DNA of 64,000 nucleotides from Cylindrotheca closterium (Eukaryota > Bacillariophyta > Bacillariophyceae > Bacillariales > Bacillariaceae), in assembly GCA_933822405.4 (NCBI GenBank), contig CAKOGP040001758.1, positions 233,945-297,944 on the forward strand, in the 5' to 3' direction. Positions 30,810 through 41,461 of the stretch are shown one piece after another. Within the stretch, counting starts at the first letter, position 1; every line of letters starts with the position of its first letter. The position numbers were made by a program, and so were the translations under genes. A model generated the notes under the pieces. That model saw only the letters and a program-made list of their open reading frames with translations, was not told where the DNA came from and ran no database searches.

Positions 30810-33800
30810 ATGTTTTCCCCTCGCATTCAAATTGGGGTTTCGGGAACCCCAACCTCGTCGGCAGCACCAACACCGTATCAGAGTGAAACTAATGACGAAA
30901 GTAGTGAAGAAGAATTCGCGAGCAGTGATGAAGAGGAAGCAGACCTTGATTCAAAGGTTCAAAACAATGGTGTGTCCTCGACTTGCCTCAAGAACATTCA
31001 GGATCATGAATCGATGGAATTTCCAATCAATGGAGAATGTGAGTATAATTGTCAATTACTATTGTAACAGCTGTGAATTCCGTTCTTGTGATACGACCAT
31101 TCTCAATGTTGCCTTTCATGTTTTTTGTTTCCGTATTATTCACTTCGCACAGGCACCTCTCTTTCGCTTTCGTCCAGCGGCAACTTTTTATGGGCCGGAT
31201 TTTCCGATGGAACCTTGAGGGTCTTTGACTTGACGGGCAACTTTGGACTCGAAACGGACGCTGCGGTGGCCTCTCGCCAAAAGTCTAGCCTTCTGGTAGC
31301 CTCCAAGTGGTGTCAGACCTACGGAGCCGTGGCCTGTCAAATTCATGCCCGAGGAGTCCACACGGATCTCATCACGCAAGTGGGAGTCTGCGACGATTAC
31401 GTCTTTTGTGGAGTCTCGCGAGGAGCCATGGAATTGTATGCTGTGGACTTTCGGGATCTGGAAGCCAGTGCGAAAGGCCGTGTCACCAAGAAGGAAAATA
31501 TTTTGGATTACCTTCATGTGCACGAAAAGGCAGACGCCAAGTTGAAGGGATTTGGGGCCTGTACCAGACTCAAGAATGCGGCAAGGCCAACTTATTTGCT
31601 ATTGACTGGAAAGGGAATCAAGAACATTCATATTTGGAGCTTTCAACCACCTTTGACCACACAAGAAGAGGAAGAACCCATTTGGAGCCAGCTGTACGAT
31701 ACTCAGACCAATGGAAATACTATTAATCTCCTAGGCTTCTATCGACCTCCCGCACAAAACAAGCTATTGGGAGTGTCCCAGTCGGATTCTCAAAAGTTGC
31801 GACTGTGGGACTTGTCGTCCGAAGAAGGCAACCCAGATGAAACCAAGGAACGTGCCAAGCGTCCACCCTACGTCGATGTGGCCAATTCCAAAGCTGCCTT
31901 GGGTCTAGCGGCTGGTGGATTTTGCGTCTGTGGAGGACCCACCATGTACAATCAACTGTCAATCGTCAGTTTGGACCAACCCAAGAATGCCTACAATCAC
32001 ACCGAATTGGCACTTCCTGCTGGAGACGGCGTTGCCGACGATGCTGGTGGTTCCCGAAGATCTTCCTCGCGCCGCCAACGCCGCGGAGACTTGAAGCAAG
32101 TGGCCAATGTGGCCAGTCCACCCGAAGGCGATGCCAATGCTGGACACGTCTTGTTGGAACTGGACGACGGAACCATTGTACAATACACCATGTCCAATAC
32201 CATGGCATCCGACGGCAAGTTGCAAATCTTGCAGTCACCCACCGTCCCGGCCTTGCCCGACGACTACTGGAAGCGCACCATTTGTCTGGCTTCTTCCAGG
32301 CATCATAAGGGAGCATTGATGGTGGCCATGTCCTTGTACAATCCGAATACTCAACGAGGAAAGTTGGTCTTGCGCAAGTTGCCGGGTACCGAGCAAGACA
32401 CGGCATCCTCCAAGGAACTGGCTGCCGCATCCTCCAAAACCGTGCTTCAAACTCCTCCTCCGAGGCACTCCACAGTTTCACAACCAAAGCCACCTGTCAA
32501 TGCTGCCAGCAAGGCCTCGCCCGAAACAGATCTTGCGGCCATCAAAACGCTATGCATGGCTCCTCCGGCTACCAAAAAGTCCAAGTCGAGCAAGAGTGAT
32601 GCCGAACGAATCAAATCCAAGAAGGAAAGGAAGAAGAAACGAAAGCAGGAAAAGCTAGAAAGAGAACTACTACAGAATCGGCGGTCCGATTCTGAGCTCT
32701 GCGTGGTGGAATCATTCAAGAAGCTAAAAATGGCGGAATCCAAACGATCTCTGAACTTGGAAGCGGATACATTGTGGAAACCAAAAGACAAGATCAAAAA
32801 GAAAAAGCAGGTGGTTCCAGAAATGATGACTCCAGCACGGGAATCCTCCAAGGATGTCTCAAATTCTTACTCGAGTGCCGAACGGATACTCGTAAAGAAA
32901 GTCAAGGTGATTCCATTGTCTGGAGAAAAGAAGGTAAAAAAGACTGTATCGGCTGGTTCTTCTCCGACCAACAGTGTTAGCATTTCCTCTCCTCCAACAG
33001 AGTCGGACAACTCGAAGAATGGTGATGACTTCTTTGAGACTCCCGCCAAGAAGAATCCAAATTCACTATCATCATCCACAGCGACTGATTCCAACAGCGC
33101 GGATACCAAGGCAGCTTCCCTAACAACACAAGTGTCACCAGATTCTTCCGTGATCCAAATCAAGCCAGCCAAGACCAAGACAACCGGAGAAATGGATCGG
33201 TTTGTGGTCTCACAGAAGCAATTGAAAATGCCGCAACCGCCCAAGAAGGAGCGATCCAAGAACAAACCACCCAAACTGACCAAGGAGCAAAAGGATAGAC
33301 AAGAGCAACTCAAAGTTACATCAGTTCCACGAAAGTCAAGGCCCAACGACGAGACTATTGCAGAAGAGGTTGAGAAGGAGCCTGTTGATGAGACTAACAC
33401 TCCTGATGGAGCGGAGATAATGCTGGAAGAGGTCCATGAAGAAGAAGTGTCTCCAGAAACTACTACTAAATCAACATCCAAGAAAAAGCGCCCACGATTT
33501 GTTCCAACGGTCAGCACCGATGATGTGGAAAGCAGAAAGCGCAAGGCTGCTCCTGAACCGGAACCAAAGACCCCGCCGTCCAAGAAGAAATTTTCGGCCG
33601 AGGACTCGCCACCAACGCGCGAAGACATGCATGCCGTCCGGGTAAAGGCCGAGTACAAGCGTATTCAGGACCTGATTGCCCATCTGCCCGCTTTTGTCCC
33701 AGTTCTTCTTCGCCAAGAAGAAGCACCCAAGACACCGGCCAAGAGCATCACGGAGAACCAAGAAAGACAAAGATCAAAGTTGGAATCCAAACATCGTGCG

Positions 33801-34127
33801 GCTCATGAAATGATCCAGAGACGAATGCTCCGTGCAGCCGAGTCGATAATACGAAATGCTGTCGATTTCCATCTTACCGTGGAGCAAGCCCGAAACGAAT
33901 TGAAAGGAACAGTTCAGTCGTATCAAGAAGTGGTCCACGAGACGCTTCAACGGCACAAGTTGGAATCTCAAACTTTGGTGGCACAACAAAAGCGAGCCCG
34001 TGGTGGGCTAGACGTCCCCTGTGTCCAGGTTCACTTTCCTTTCCAATCCACATTTTCGGATCTAGAAGATGCTCGCCGAGCCATTGAAGCTCCCCGCCGA
34101 CTGCCTGGTCGACCCCGAACTGCTTAA
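30810..34127 (+). CDS. WD40-repeat protein with long basic disordered tail, two exons
   Basis: Exon 1 (30810-31038) and exon 2 (31153-34127) join inside a Cys codon into 1067 aa. The junction turns an acidic leader (ESSEEEFASSDEEEADLDS) into the first propeller blade: SLSLSSSGNFLWAGFSDGTLRVFDL. Blades continue to about residue 450, with degenerate WD dipeptides (KNIHIWSF, KLRLWDL). Residues about 480-800 are Lys/Ser/Pro-rich with nuclear-localisation-like runs (KSKKERKKKRKQEKLE, TSKKKRPRF). The last 250 residues are helical. Such a WD40 plus basic tail layout suits a nuclear or nucleolar scaffold; the exact family is not recognised. Confidence 0.75.
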
Positions 34128-34503
34128 AAATCTATAAGGAACAAGTTACAAATGTTTGTCTGATGAGGTCATTGGGTTATGACTAGCCTACGATGCGTCA
34201 CTCGAAACTAGAGTGCTTGGACCAACCATATGCATGCATGAAGAGTAGGGTTTTCGAAACGTGGGCCATTTTCGGACGACGGTCAGAATATATACTGAAC
34301 GTGTGACGAACGCCTCCATCACCAAGTTCTCGATCACAAAAAAAGGCGATAAACACATCATCACACATCATTCATTCCATCCAAGAAAGTTTGAAAGTTT
34401 CAGCAACTCTTGGCTTTGCTTTCTTCATTTCCTACAAGCAGATCTCTTCTTCGGCTCATCTTCGAGTATAGATCAATCGCCTCACTTGCCAAGAGAACAA
34501 CGA

Positions 34504-36018
34504 ATGATTCAGCTTGCCGCCACTTCCATCGCCTTTCTGAAAACGAGTGCCATACCAAAGACGCCGCTGATAACAGCTTCCTCTACAGCCTTGAACCAAA
34601 TAACACCTGGTGGCGATAACAGCGACGAGAGGAACTCTTCACCACTAGATAAAATCCTCAACATGAATCCAAAAGCAAAATCTTGTGTCTCCATGGCCGC
34701 CGCCATGGCATTGCATTTTGGCGGTTACGAATTTGCCAGAAGTGGTGCATTGGCTCTGTTTACGTCTTCGGAGACTGGCTTCTCTCATCCTTCTGCATAC
34801 CCATTAGCCATGGGACTTGTCACACCATTTTCACTTGGTCTTCTTTATTGTTACGGTCTCGTCTTGAAATCAAAAGGACCACGAAGTGCTCTTCGGTTGA
34901 CCAAGTTGATTTCCATTGTCATCTTGACGGCGTGTATCACAGCGCTACGAGCAGCCGAGACTATGGCATCCGTACCAGTGATTGTTTCCAAATGTCTTGT
35001 AGGCATCCTCTTTATCTTTCAAAATTCCTATGCCCATTTGCTCTACTCGCAACAATGGTCGTTCTTGGGAAGTGTCATGACGCCGTCGGAAGGAACCAAA
35101 TGGTTTTCAGCCATTGCTGGTCTCAGTTCTCTAGTTTGTACCTTGACGGCAACCATGGTTCACCGACTAGCACCGGTGATCGGTATCCATGGTCTCATTT
35201 TGGGTACTGCAGGTGGATTGACATTGAGTCTCTTGTTGGCGGATTATGCCTACGCCACGAGCGAAGAGTTTGGGTTTGACCCCAAGAAGGACATGGTGAA
35301 AGCGAAAAAGAAAAAGCCAGATGGCACCACTGCTGCTGCTGAAGAAGAACAATCTCTATTATCCAAGACCTCCAAACTGTTCCACCGCGTCCCCACGTTG
35401 GCTTATCTGTTTGGAGAAGTCATTTCCTTTCAATCCCTGTCGACCGTCCTGCAAATTTGCTTTGTCCGTCAACTCAAACAACAAATACCAGGCGATACGG
35501 CCCGAGCAGCCTTTTCGGGTCGTTTCTATGCCTACATCAATGGAATCAGTGCCACTATGCAATTCTTTGTCTTGCCCATGGCGCGCAAGTACATGGAACC
35601 CAAATGGGTGTATCGATTCATGCCCACAATATTGTTGCCTTGGCTCATCTATGCCTCGTTGCAAACGAATAATTTGTGGGTGGCGGCGGCAGCCTTTTTC
35701 AATCTCAAAACTTTGGATTATGCGCTCCGCAATGTGGTGAATGAAATGGTCTTTCAACCTTTGGATTTCGAGTCACGGTACTTGGGCAAGGAAGTGATTG
35801 GAGTATTTGCCAATCGATTTGGCAAATCTGGCATGTCCTTGATATTGAGCTTGGTGACGGCACAATTCTCGGGCGTGGGGGTTCCCGAACTCTCCAAGCT
35901 CAGTGTGATTGTTGCTACCATGTGGGCCTCGTGCAGTTTCAGACTGAGCAATACCGTGGTGTCCAACAAGGAAGCCGAAGAAAAGGTGAAGAAACGACAG
36001 AATAAGAAGAAGGATTAA
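34504..36018 (+). CDS. NTT-like (ATP/ADP translocase-type) membrane carrier
   Basis: The frame is open from 34261, but its first ATG is at 34504, giving 504 aa. About eleven hydrophobic segments are visible. Near the C-terminus LDYALRNVVNEMVFQPLDFESRYLGKEVIGVFANRFGKSG matches the signature of nucleotide transporters of the TLC/NTT family ('K......NEM.Y.PL..E.R..GK..ID....R.GKSG'). A hydrophilic loop (DPKKDMVKAKKKK) divides two six-helix-like halves. The N-terminal 45 residues are Ser/Thr-rich and could target an organelle. NTT proteins exchange ATP, ADP or other nucleotides across plastid or other membranes. This one is diverged, so the substrate is unknown. An MFS carrier is the alternative. 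Confidence 0.7.
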   Translation: MIQLAATSIAFLKTSAIPKTPLITASSTALNQITPGGDNSDERNSSPLDKILNMNPKAKSCVSMAAAMALHFGGYEFARSGALALFTSSETGFSHPSAYPLAMGLVTPFSLGLLYCYGLVLKSKGPRSALRLTKLISIVILTACITALRAAETMASVPVIVSKCLVGILFIFQNSYAHLLYSQQWSFLGSVMTPSEGTKWFSAIAGLSSLVCTLTATMVHRLAPVIGIHGLILGTAGGLTLSLLLADYAYATSEEFGFDPKKDMVKAKKKKPDGTTAAAEEEQSLLSKTSKLFHRVPTLAYLFGEVISFQSLSTVLQICFVRQLKQQIPGDTARAAFSGRFYAYINGISATMQFFVLPMARKYMEPKWVYRFMPTILLPWLIYASLQTNNLWVAAAAFFNLKTLDYALRNVVNEMVFQPLDFESRYLGKEVIGVFANRFGKSGMSLILSLVTAQFSGVGVPELSKLSVIVATMWASCSFRLSNTVVSNKEAEEKVKKRQNKKKD

Positions 36019-36620
36019 AAGATAGGAAACTAGGGATAAAATTAGGGATAAGGCTAGCTAATAACAAATGTCATATATCGCTGATTGCAAGACAACTAAA
36101 AGAATAGACTGGATGGAAACCCTGATTGGAACACAATAGAATGCATGCTTTGTCCATGCTTCCTCACCCAATTCATCATAATCATTCACGTGCAATCGAA
36201 AACTTCCCTTGTACTTTTTTCTCCGTCGCAAGCCGGCAAACACAGGCGGGAATTGAATTTACAACCTTCGGGTGTGGACATAATCCAATATACGCTGGCG
36301 TGATTGGCATGAGATTTGGAAAACTACTAGCAAAAATGCGCGTGAATCAATCAGAGAAAGTCCACCAGTCCACGGTTGTGATTAGCATTGTTAAAAATCA
36401 TCAAGGGTCAAGAGACGCTCCATCATCCCCACAGGGAGGGAAAACCATTAGAATCCTCCATCGCCTCAGAAAGTACTATAGAGTCTTCAATCCATCGTTG
36501 TTACTGTAAACAATCAATTCAAAGACATTATATCAATTTATTCATTCAATCAGATAACTCCCATCATTACTCATCACAACATCACTCATCAAAACAAAAC
36601 AATCGTACACAAACAACAAT

Positions 36621-38738
36621 ATGGGTTGCAACTCGAGTAAACACCAGTCAGCGGCAGCAGCAGAATCATCCAAGAAAGCAGCTAGTAAGAAAAAGAGCAA
36701 AGGAAGCAAGCCAACCAAACCACCAAGCCTCAAGGGCAAGAATCCGGATCGCTTGTTCAAGCTCTTTTTTCAGGCACTGGATTGCAAAACCTCGGAAGAG
36801 TTGCTGCCCTTTTATGAAAAAGCCATGGAACTCTTGGATACGAATGACTTGAATCTAGCCAGGTACCGACACGGCTCGACCAAACAATCGCCCTTGCACT
36901 TGTTGGCCAAACTCATGGATGTGGATTGCTCTCGCAAACTTTTGGCCATTTTGGAAAAGTTGATCAAAATGAATCCACAAGCACTGACTGTGGCGGACAG
37001 TACGGGAAACATTCCTCTCCATTATGCTGTGGCACCCAGGGTCTATTTGCTGGAAAATGATGTTGACGCGGACGGCAACAATTCAAACAAAAAGAAGATG
37101 ATAACCAAACGAGTACCCTTTAGTTGGCAGGCCCGAGGAATCTTGCTTTCCAGATTTATTCAGGCAGATCCCGTATCCTCGGAGTATTATTTGAAACGAA
37201 ACAGTGTTGTCTATGACGCTGCGGATGCTGTCGGAGGATGTTCACCGCTGTATAGAGTCTTGCAGACATTGGGAGATGATTTCAACTCGGCGTCTCCAAC
37301 GGTCGCTTATGTGGATGTGATTCATCGTGGCGCCAATGCCATTGAGCTGCCTGGGATTGGAAATTCGTGCGATGGAGACAAACCACTGAGCTTGCTCTAC
37401 CGAAAATTCACTCGGCAGTTTGATATTTCCGAAAAGTTCTTTGCGGGGGACAATAGTCGACCTGAAGTGGTGGAACATCGGCAGAAATACAAGACGGCGG
37501 CTGGCAATACATGGAAATTGATTGAAGTTCTATTGCGACCAGTCGATCCAGTGGAGCAAGAAAAACCCTGGGGTATCGTCCACAGGGCGGTCCAAGTTGA
37601 AACCCCACCCGATCTGTTGCGATACATTGTCGAAACCAATGCACAAGATTTGACAAGGGTGGATGGCGATGGCAATCTACCTCTCCATTACGCGGCTGCC
37701 AGCAAACCGGCCAAACACGTCAATCCCAAAGCACACTTTCCAGTCTTTTACAACAAGTACGTGGTGGACGAACTCTTGTACAAGTTTCCAGAGGGAGCCA
37801 CCTCACGTGACGCCAGTGGAAGATATCCACTCACGCTGGCGGTGCAATCCAACAAGCAATGGATTGGAGGTGGTATCAAATCGTTATTTGACGCATTTCC
37901 GGATGCTATGCAACAGATTGATTTGGAAAATCATGAATCATTACGGCGGGCTCTCTCCATGACGGAAGGAAACCAGGCTAGTGATGACGAAGACGACGAT
38001 GATGATGAAAGCAAGGAAGAAAAGATAGACACGGGAAGTAAGGCGATTGATGGTGTCATCAAGGATCATCACCATGATGCCATTATGCTTGTCCAACAAC
38101 CTGATGTTGATGTTTCGGAAGTAGTCACGAGCATGTGGGCACACGAAGAGGATGCGGGTGTTCAAATGCTTGGTTGTTTGGCCATTCACAAGATGCTGGT
38201 CAAGTTGAAGAACCAACCACAAGAAATTCTTCGGATAGCCCTGTCGGCTGTTGCGGCAGTTGTCAATGCTATGAAGGCACATCCCAATGAAATGATAGTC
38301 CAAGAGACGGCCTGCAAGGCTCTTCGATGCCTTGCTCCGGCGGACGGACAACGTGAAGTCAGTATGGTAGCCAGTGGTGCGGTCGCTGCCATTGTGGGTG
38401 CCATGCAAGCCCACGTTGGTGACTCCAGTGTCCAACAAGAGGCATGTATCTCACTGTCCACGATTGTCCAACAAGGAGGGGCAGACCGTGCCACAATTGT
38501 CGCATCGGTCAGTGGTTTAACGGCCATTCTCAATGCCCTTTCCGCACATCCCAAAGACTTTGCAGTCCAAACAGCTGGATTGCAATCACTGATATCCTTG
38601 ACGGATCATGCCAAGGAAGCAAACCTGCCCGATCTACCCAGAACACAAACGGAACCAATACTAGTCAATGCACAATTGAACTTTCCGAAAGAATGTCGAG
38701 AAGCCATTGAAATTTTGTCACGACGAATGTCTGCTTGA
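36621..38738 (+). CDS. Ankyrin/armadillo-repeat protein with N-terminal lipid-anchor motif
   Basis: 705 aa, single exon. It starts MGCNSSKHQ: Gly2 and Cys3 fit N-myristoylation plus palmitoylation, suggesting membrane tethering. A basic stretch (KKAASKKKSKGSK) follows. Ankyrin-like units are visible at about residue 131 (GNIPLHYAVA) and 351 (GNLPLHYAAAS), separated by long helical inserts. After an acidic hinge (DDEDDDDDESKEEK, about residue 456) come at least four armadillo-like repeats spaced about 42 residues apart (VVNAMKAHP, AIVGAMQAHV, AILNALSAHP). Diatom genomes hold large ANK/ARM families; partners are unknown. Confidence 0.75.
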   Translation: MGCNSSKHQSAAAAESSKKAASKKKSKGSKPTKPPSLKGKNPDRLFKLFFQALDCKTSEELLPFYEKAMELLDTNDLNLARYRHGSTKQSPLHLLAKLMDVDCSRKLLAILEKLIKMNPQALTVADSTGNIPLHYAVAPRVYLLENDVDADGNNSNKKKMITKRVPFSWQARGILLSRFIQADPVSSEYYLKRNSVVYDAADAVGGCSPLYRVLQTLGDDFNSASPTVAYVDVIHRGANAIELPGIGNSCDGDKPLSLLYRKFTRQFDISEKFFAGDNSRPEVVEHRQKYKTAAGNTWKLIEVLLRPVDPVEQEKPWGIVHRAVQVETPPDLLRYIVETNAQDLTRVDGDGNLPLHYAAASKPAKHVNPKAHFPVFYNKYVVDELLYKFPEGATSRDASGRYPLTLAVQSNKQWIGGGIKSLFDAFPDAMQQIDLENHESLRRALSMTEGNQASDDEDDDDDESKEEKIDTGSKAIDGVIKDHHHDAIMLVQQPDVDVSEVVTSMWAHEEDAGVQMLGCLAIHKMLVKLKNQPQEILRIALSAVAAVVNAMKAHPNEMIVQETACKALRCLAPADGQREVSMVASGAVAAIVGAMQAHVGDSSVQQEACISLSTIVQQGGADRATIVASVSGLTAILNALSAHPKDFAVQTAGLQSLISLTDHAKEANLPDLPRTQTEPILVNAQLNFPKECREAIEILSRRMSA

Positions 38739-39001
38739 GGCAATTGGCATACCGTATATATCATATCACATTATAATCTATAATTTGTCCCTCTGTACTA
38801 TCATGCAGTATGTTATGCAACGAATGGAAGATGTTGCACCAAGGCCCCAACCCTAACTGTACAGTAATCAAGACATGTGACAAAACGTATTATATAATTT
38901 ACTACCGGATGATATAGGACTAGAGACAGAAATATTTCATCAAATGTACTTGTAGCCAATGGACCGATGCACGAACAATCGATCAACACATTTTCTTCAC
39001 T

Positions 39002-40864
39002 TTATTGTGGCTCGACAAAGTCAGATCGCGCATCATCATCCACCACCAATTGCATGACACAATTTGGAACATGTTTCGAGACTGATGTAAAGGCATCGGA
39101 CGAAAACCATCCATCAATGGTTTTGTCAAACCCATATCTGGATTCCACCGATTCGGCGTCCTTTTCCAGCACTTGGGCATCCTCGGATCCATCATCGCTG
39201 TTGGCATCGGAATTAAACGACTCATCTAGGGACTTCACAAATTGGCGTTTCTTAGTATCCCGTTTGACTGGCTTTGGGTTGTCAAAGAAACCATCGAATG
39301 CGGTCGGTGCCATTGCCGATGTTTTCTCGATAATGGTGTCCAATGCGGGTGACGAAGCTTGTTCAAATTGGTTGGCGGCAGTTGCGACGGTTTGGGCAGT
39401 GGCAGAGGCCACTGACACGACAGAGTCAGTGTTTACTGTGTCCGCCACGGACTTGACCGACTTGGCCACAGATAAGGTGGCGCTGAGAAACGCACTATCC
39501 GTATCTTGTGACGCTTGCTCTTTGGGTTCTTCATTCTCCTTATTATCATCTTCAATCTCTTCGAAAAAGTCTCTTGCTTCTTGATTCATTTCGTCATCTG
39601 GGAATTCCTCCTCATCAACGGATTGAGGAGTGATATAGTGGTAGGTTGGTGGTGGTGCCAATTCCCTTGCCAATGCTTGTTCCTGATCGAATGGCAATTC
39701 AAATGACGTGTTCAAACCATTGCCCATTCGAACAGTCAAGACGCTCTCCTCCAATTCGGTGTCGTCCTGTTCGTGAATGATAGGTACTTGTACGATGGGC
39801 TCAGCAGTATCATCGCTTTGGTCGCTGGGAAGATGGAACTGAGCAACATCAATAAATGATTGCTTCACTATTGTCTCTCCCACTGTCTTTCGTTGGTGTT
39901 CCATTGGAGGAACATCGTCTTGTTCTTCTTTCTCTGCAGTTGGTTCGGTGACAGTGATCTCGACACCAGTCATGTCGGGTGGTTGAACCGTGCAGCTAAG
40001 CCCATTAACTGTATGTTCCACATGCGATTCGCAGTTGAAATCTTTCAAGAGATTTTGGGAAAGCGCAACATTCTTTTCCAAGCTCTTCCAAATAGATTTG
40101 GCTTCTAGATCCTCGCTGTGTGCAACATTATAAGTTGTAGTCTTTGGAATAAAGTTGGGAGAAAAACTACCATCATCGTCACTCAAAGATGCCTCCATAT
40201 TTCCGAAAGACCTCTTGAGGGCTTCTTCAGGTGTATCAGGCTCTGTTGGGGCGGTCGAAAAAGGAGAATAGGGTGTTTCCTTATCGGCGGACACGAGCAT
40301 GATGTTTCCAATGACTGCCACGGGAGGATTTCCATTGAATTCCGTGTACTCAAAGGATACATCGTTTTCGTCAACATCGGACTGGTGCTCACTACTATTA
40401 GATTCGATCGATAAGAATCCAGGATAATCTTGATCGGGAATTTCTTCCCCGATTTCGGGCTCTTCCAATTTCCAAAGCGCTTCTTCCTCGGGTTCATCCT
40501 CTTCTTCGTTTTCTTGCACTGCATCTGCAACGTTTTCTTCTTCGGGTAGTTCCGTCACTGTGGAAAGTTGACAGGGAACATTGTCGACCATGTGCACAGC
40601 CGGACTTTCGTCGTTGGAGCACTCAGCTTCACTTCGTTGCTTGGGGAGAGCTGCTGGCTTGGTATCATGTTCCAATTCCTGGATGTCGTCAATGATATCG
40701 GCAGCCGAGGTAGGCTTCAAATCTGTAATCAAGTCTTCGCCATCTTCAATCTTTCGAATCATCGGCTTGGACTTCTTCTTTCTGCTGTTGGTGGTGGTAG
40801 AACTGGTGCCGGTGCTGATCTTTTCCTTTAGCTTGCGCATGGTCTTTCCCTTTAGAACTTTCAT
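39002..40864 (-). CDS. Acidic low-complexity protein
   Basis: 620 aa, single exon. The N-terminal 35 residues are basic (MKVLKGKTMRKLKEKIST, KKKSKPMIRK). The rest is rich in Glu, Asp, Ser and Thr with short hydrophobic patches. Around residues 450-540 it becomes Ala/Val/Thr-rich (LSATLSVAKSVKSVADTV). No signal peptide, transmembrane span or catalytic motif is visible and I do not recognise it. The frame is long and uninterrupted, which makes it a credible gene. It converges with the ankyrin/armadillo gene (263-bp gap). Confidence 0.6.
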   Translation of the reverse strand: MKVLKGKTMRKLKEKISTGTSSTTTNSRKKKSKPMIRKIEDGEDLITDLKPTSAADIIDDIQELEHDTKPAALPKQRSEAECSNDESPAVHMVDNVPCQLSTVTELPEEENVADAVQENEEEDEPEEEALWKLEEPEIGEEIPDQDYPGFLSIESNSSEHQSDVDENDVSFEYTEFNGNPPVAVIGNIMLVSADKETPYSPFSTAPTEPDTPEEALKRSFGNMEASLSDDDGSFSPNFIPKTTTYNVAHSEDLEAKSIWKSLEKNVALSQNLLKDFNCESHVEHTVNGLSCTVQPPDMTGVEITVTEPTAEKEEQDDVPPMEHQRKTVGETIVKQSFIDVAQFHLPSDQSDDTAEPIVQVPIIHEQDDTELEESVLTVRMGNGLNTSFELPFDQEQALARELAPPPTYHYITPQSVDEEEFPDDEMNQEARDFFEEIEDDNKENEEPKEQASQDTDSAFLSATLSVAKSVKSVADTVNTDSVVSVASATAQTVATAANQFEQASSPALDTIIEKTSAMAPTAFDGFFDNPKPVKRDTKKRQFVKSLDESFNSDANSDDGSEDAQVLEKDAESVESRYGFDKTIDGWFSSDAFTSVSKHVPNCVMQLVVDDDARSDFVEPQ

Positions 40865-41461
40865 GATGATGATATCCTGCTAGTATCGATATCGGATGAA
40901 AGGAAAGGTGCAGCGAGACAGGGAAAACGAATTTGTGGCACCAGATTTGAGAGGGGAATTGACAAGGAGAGCTTCCATTTCAGATTCAAACATGATACCC
41001 GCCAACACTTCAAGCCGGCCAACCCTTGCATCTACCATTTCTACGGAATCCCTACGATCGTACGGGATCGGCTGAATCGCAAATTCAACTTTTTGAACCG
41101 CTTTCGGAGCGATTTAAATTTATTTCAGCGGGGCTTTGTCCCCGCCATTCGCTTCGAGGCAGTTGATCGGATCGACTCGAAGTATTTCAAGTTTTTTGAT
41201 GATGAGGTTACTTGGCAGAAAAAATTATAACATGTAGCTTCATGTTGGGAATCTTAGGAAGACAAGTTTTATTCTTCCATGGCAACGCAGCGTACTATCC
41301 GCTACTCATAGAGTTAATCCTTTACAATTTATGTTTTCTTTCATGATTCTATAATCGCTACCAAGAAGTCTGTAGTCCTAGGATCAATATGATATGCATC
41401 TCAATTAATTAAAAGCAAGATCGACCCACTCTTGGACAATATATTCTAATATTCTGGCCGC
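40865..41461. other. Intergenic
   Basis: Lies between two leftward genes: the promoter of the acidic protein gene and the 3' flank of the aminotransferase. No gene or repeat stands out. Confidence 0.5.

Noticed and set aside
34261..34503. N-terminal extension of the NTT-like carrier
   Set aside because: The extension begins at a GTG codon with no ATG before 34504; it is more likely 5' leader.
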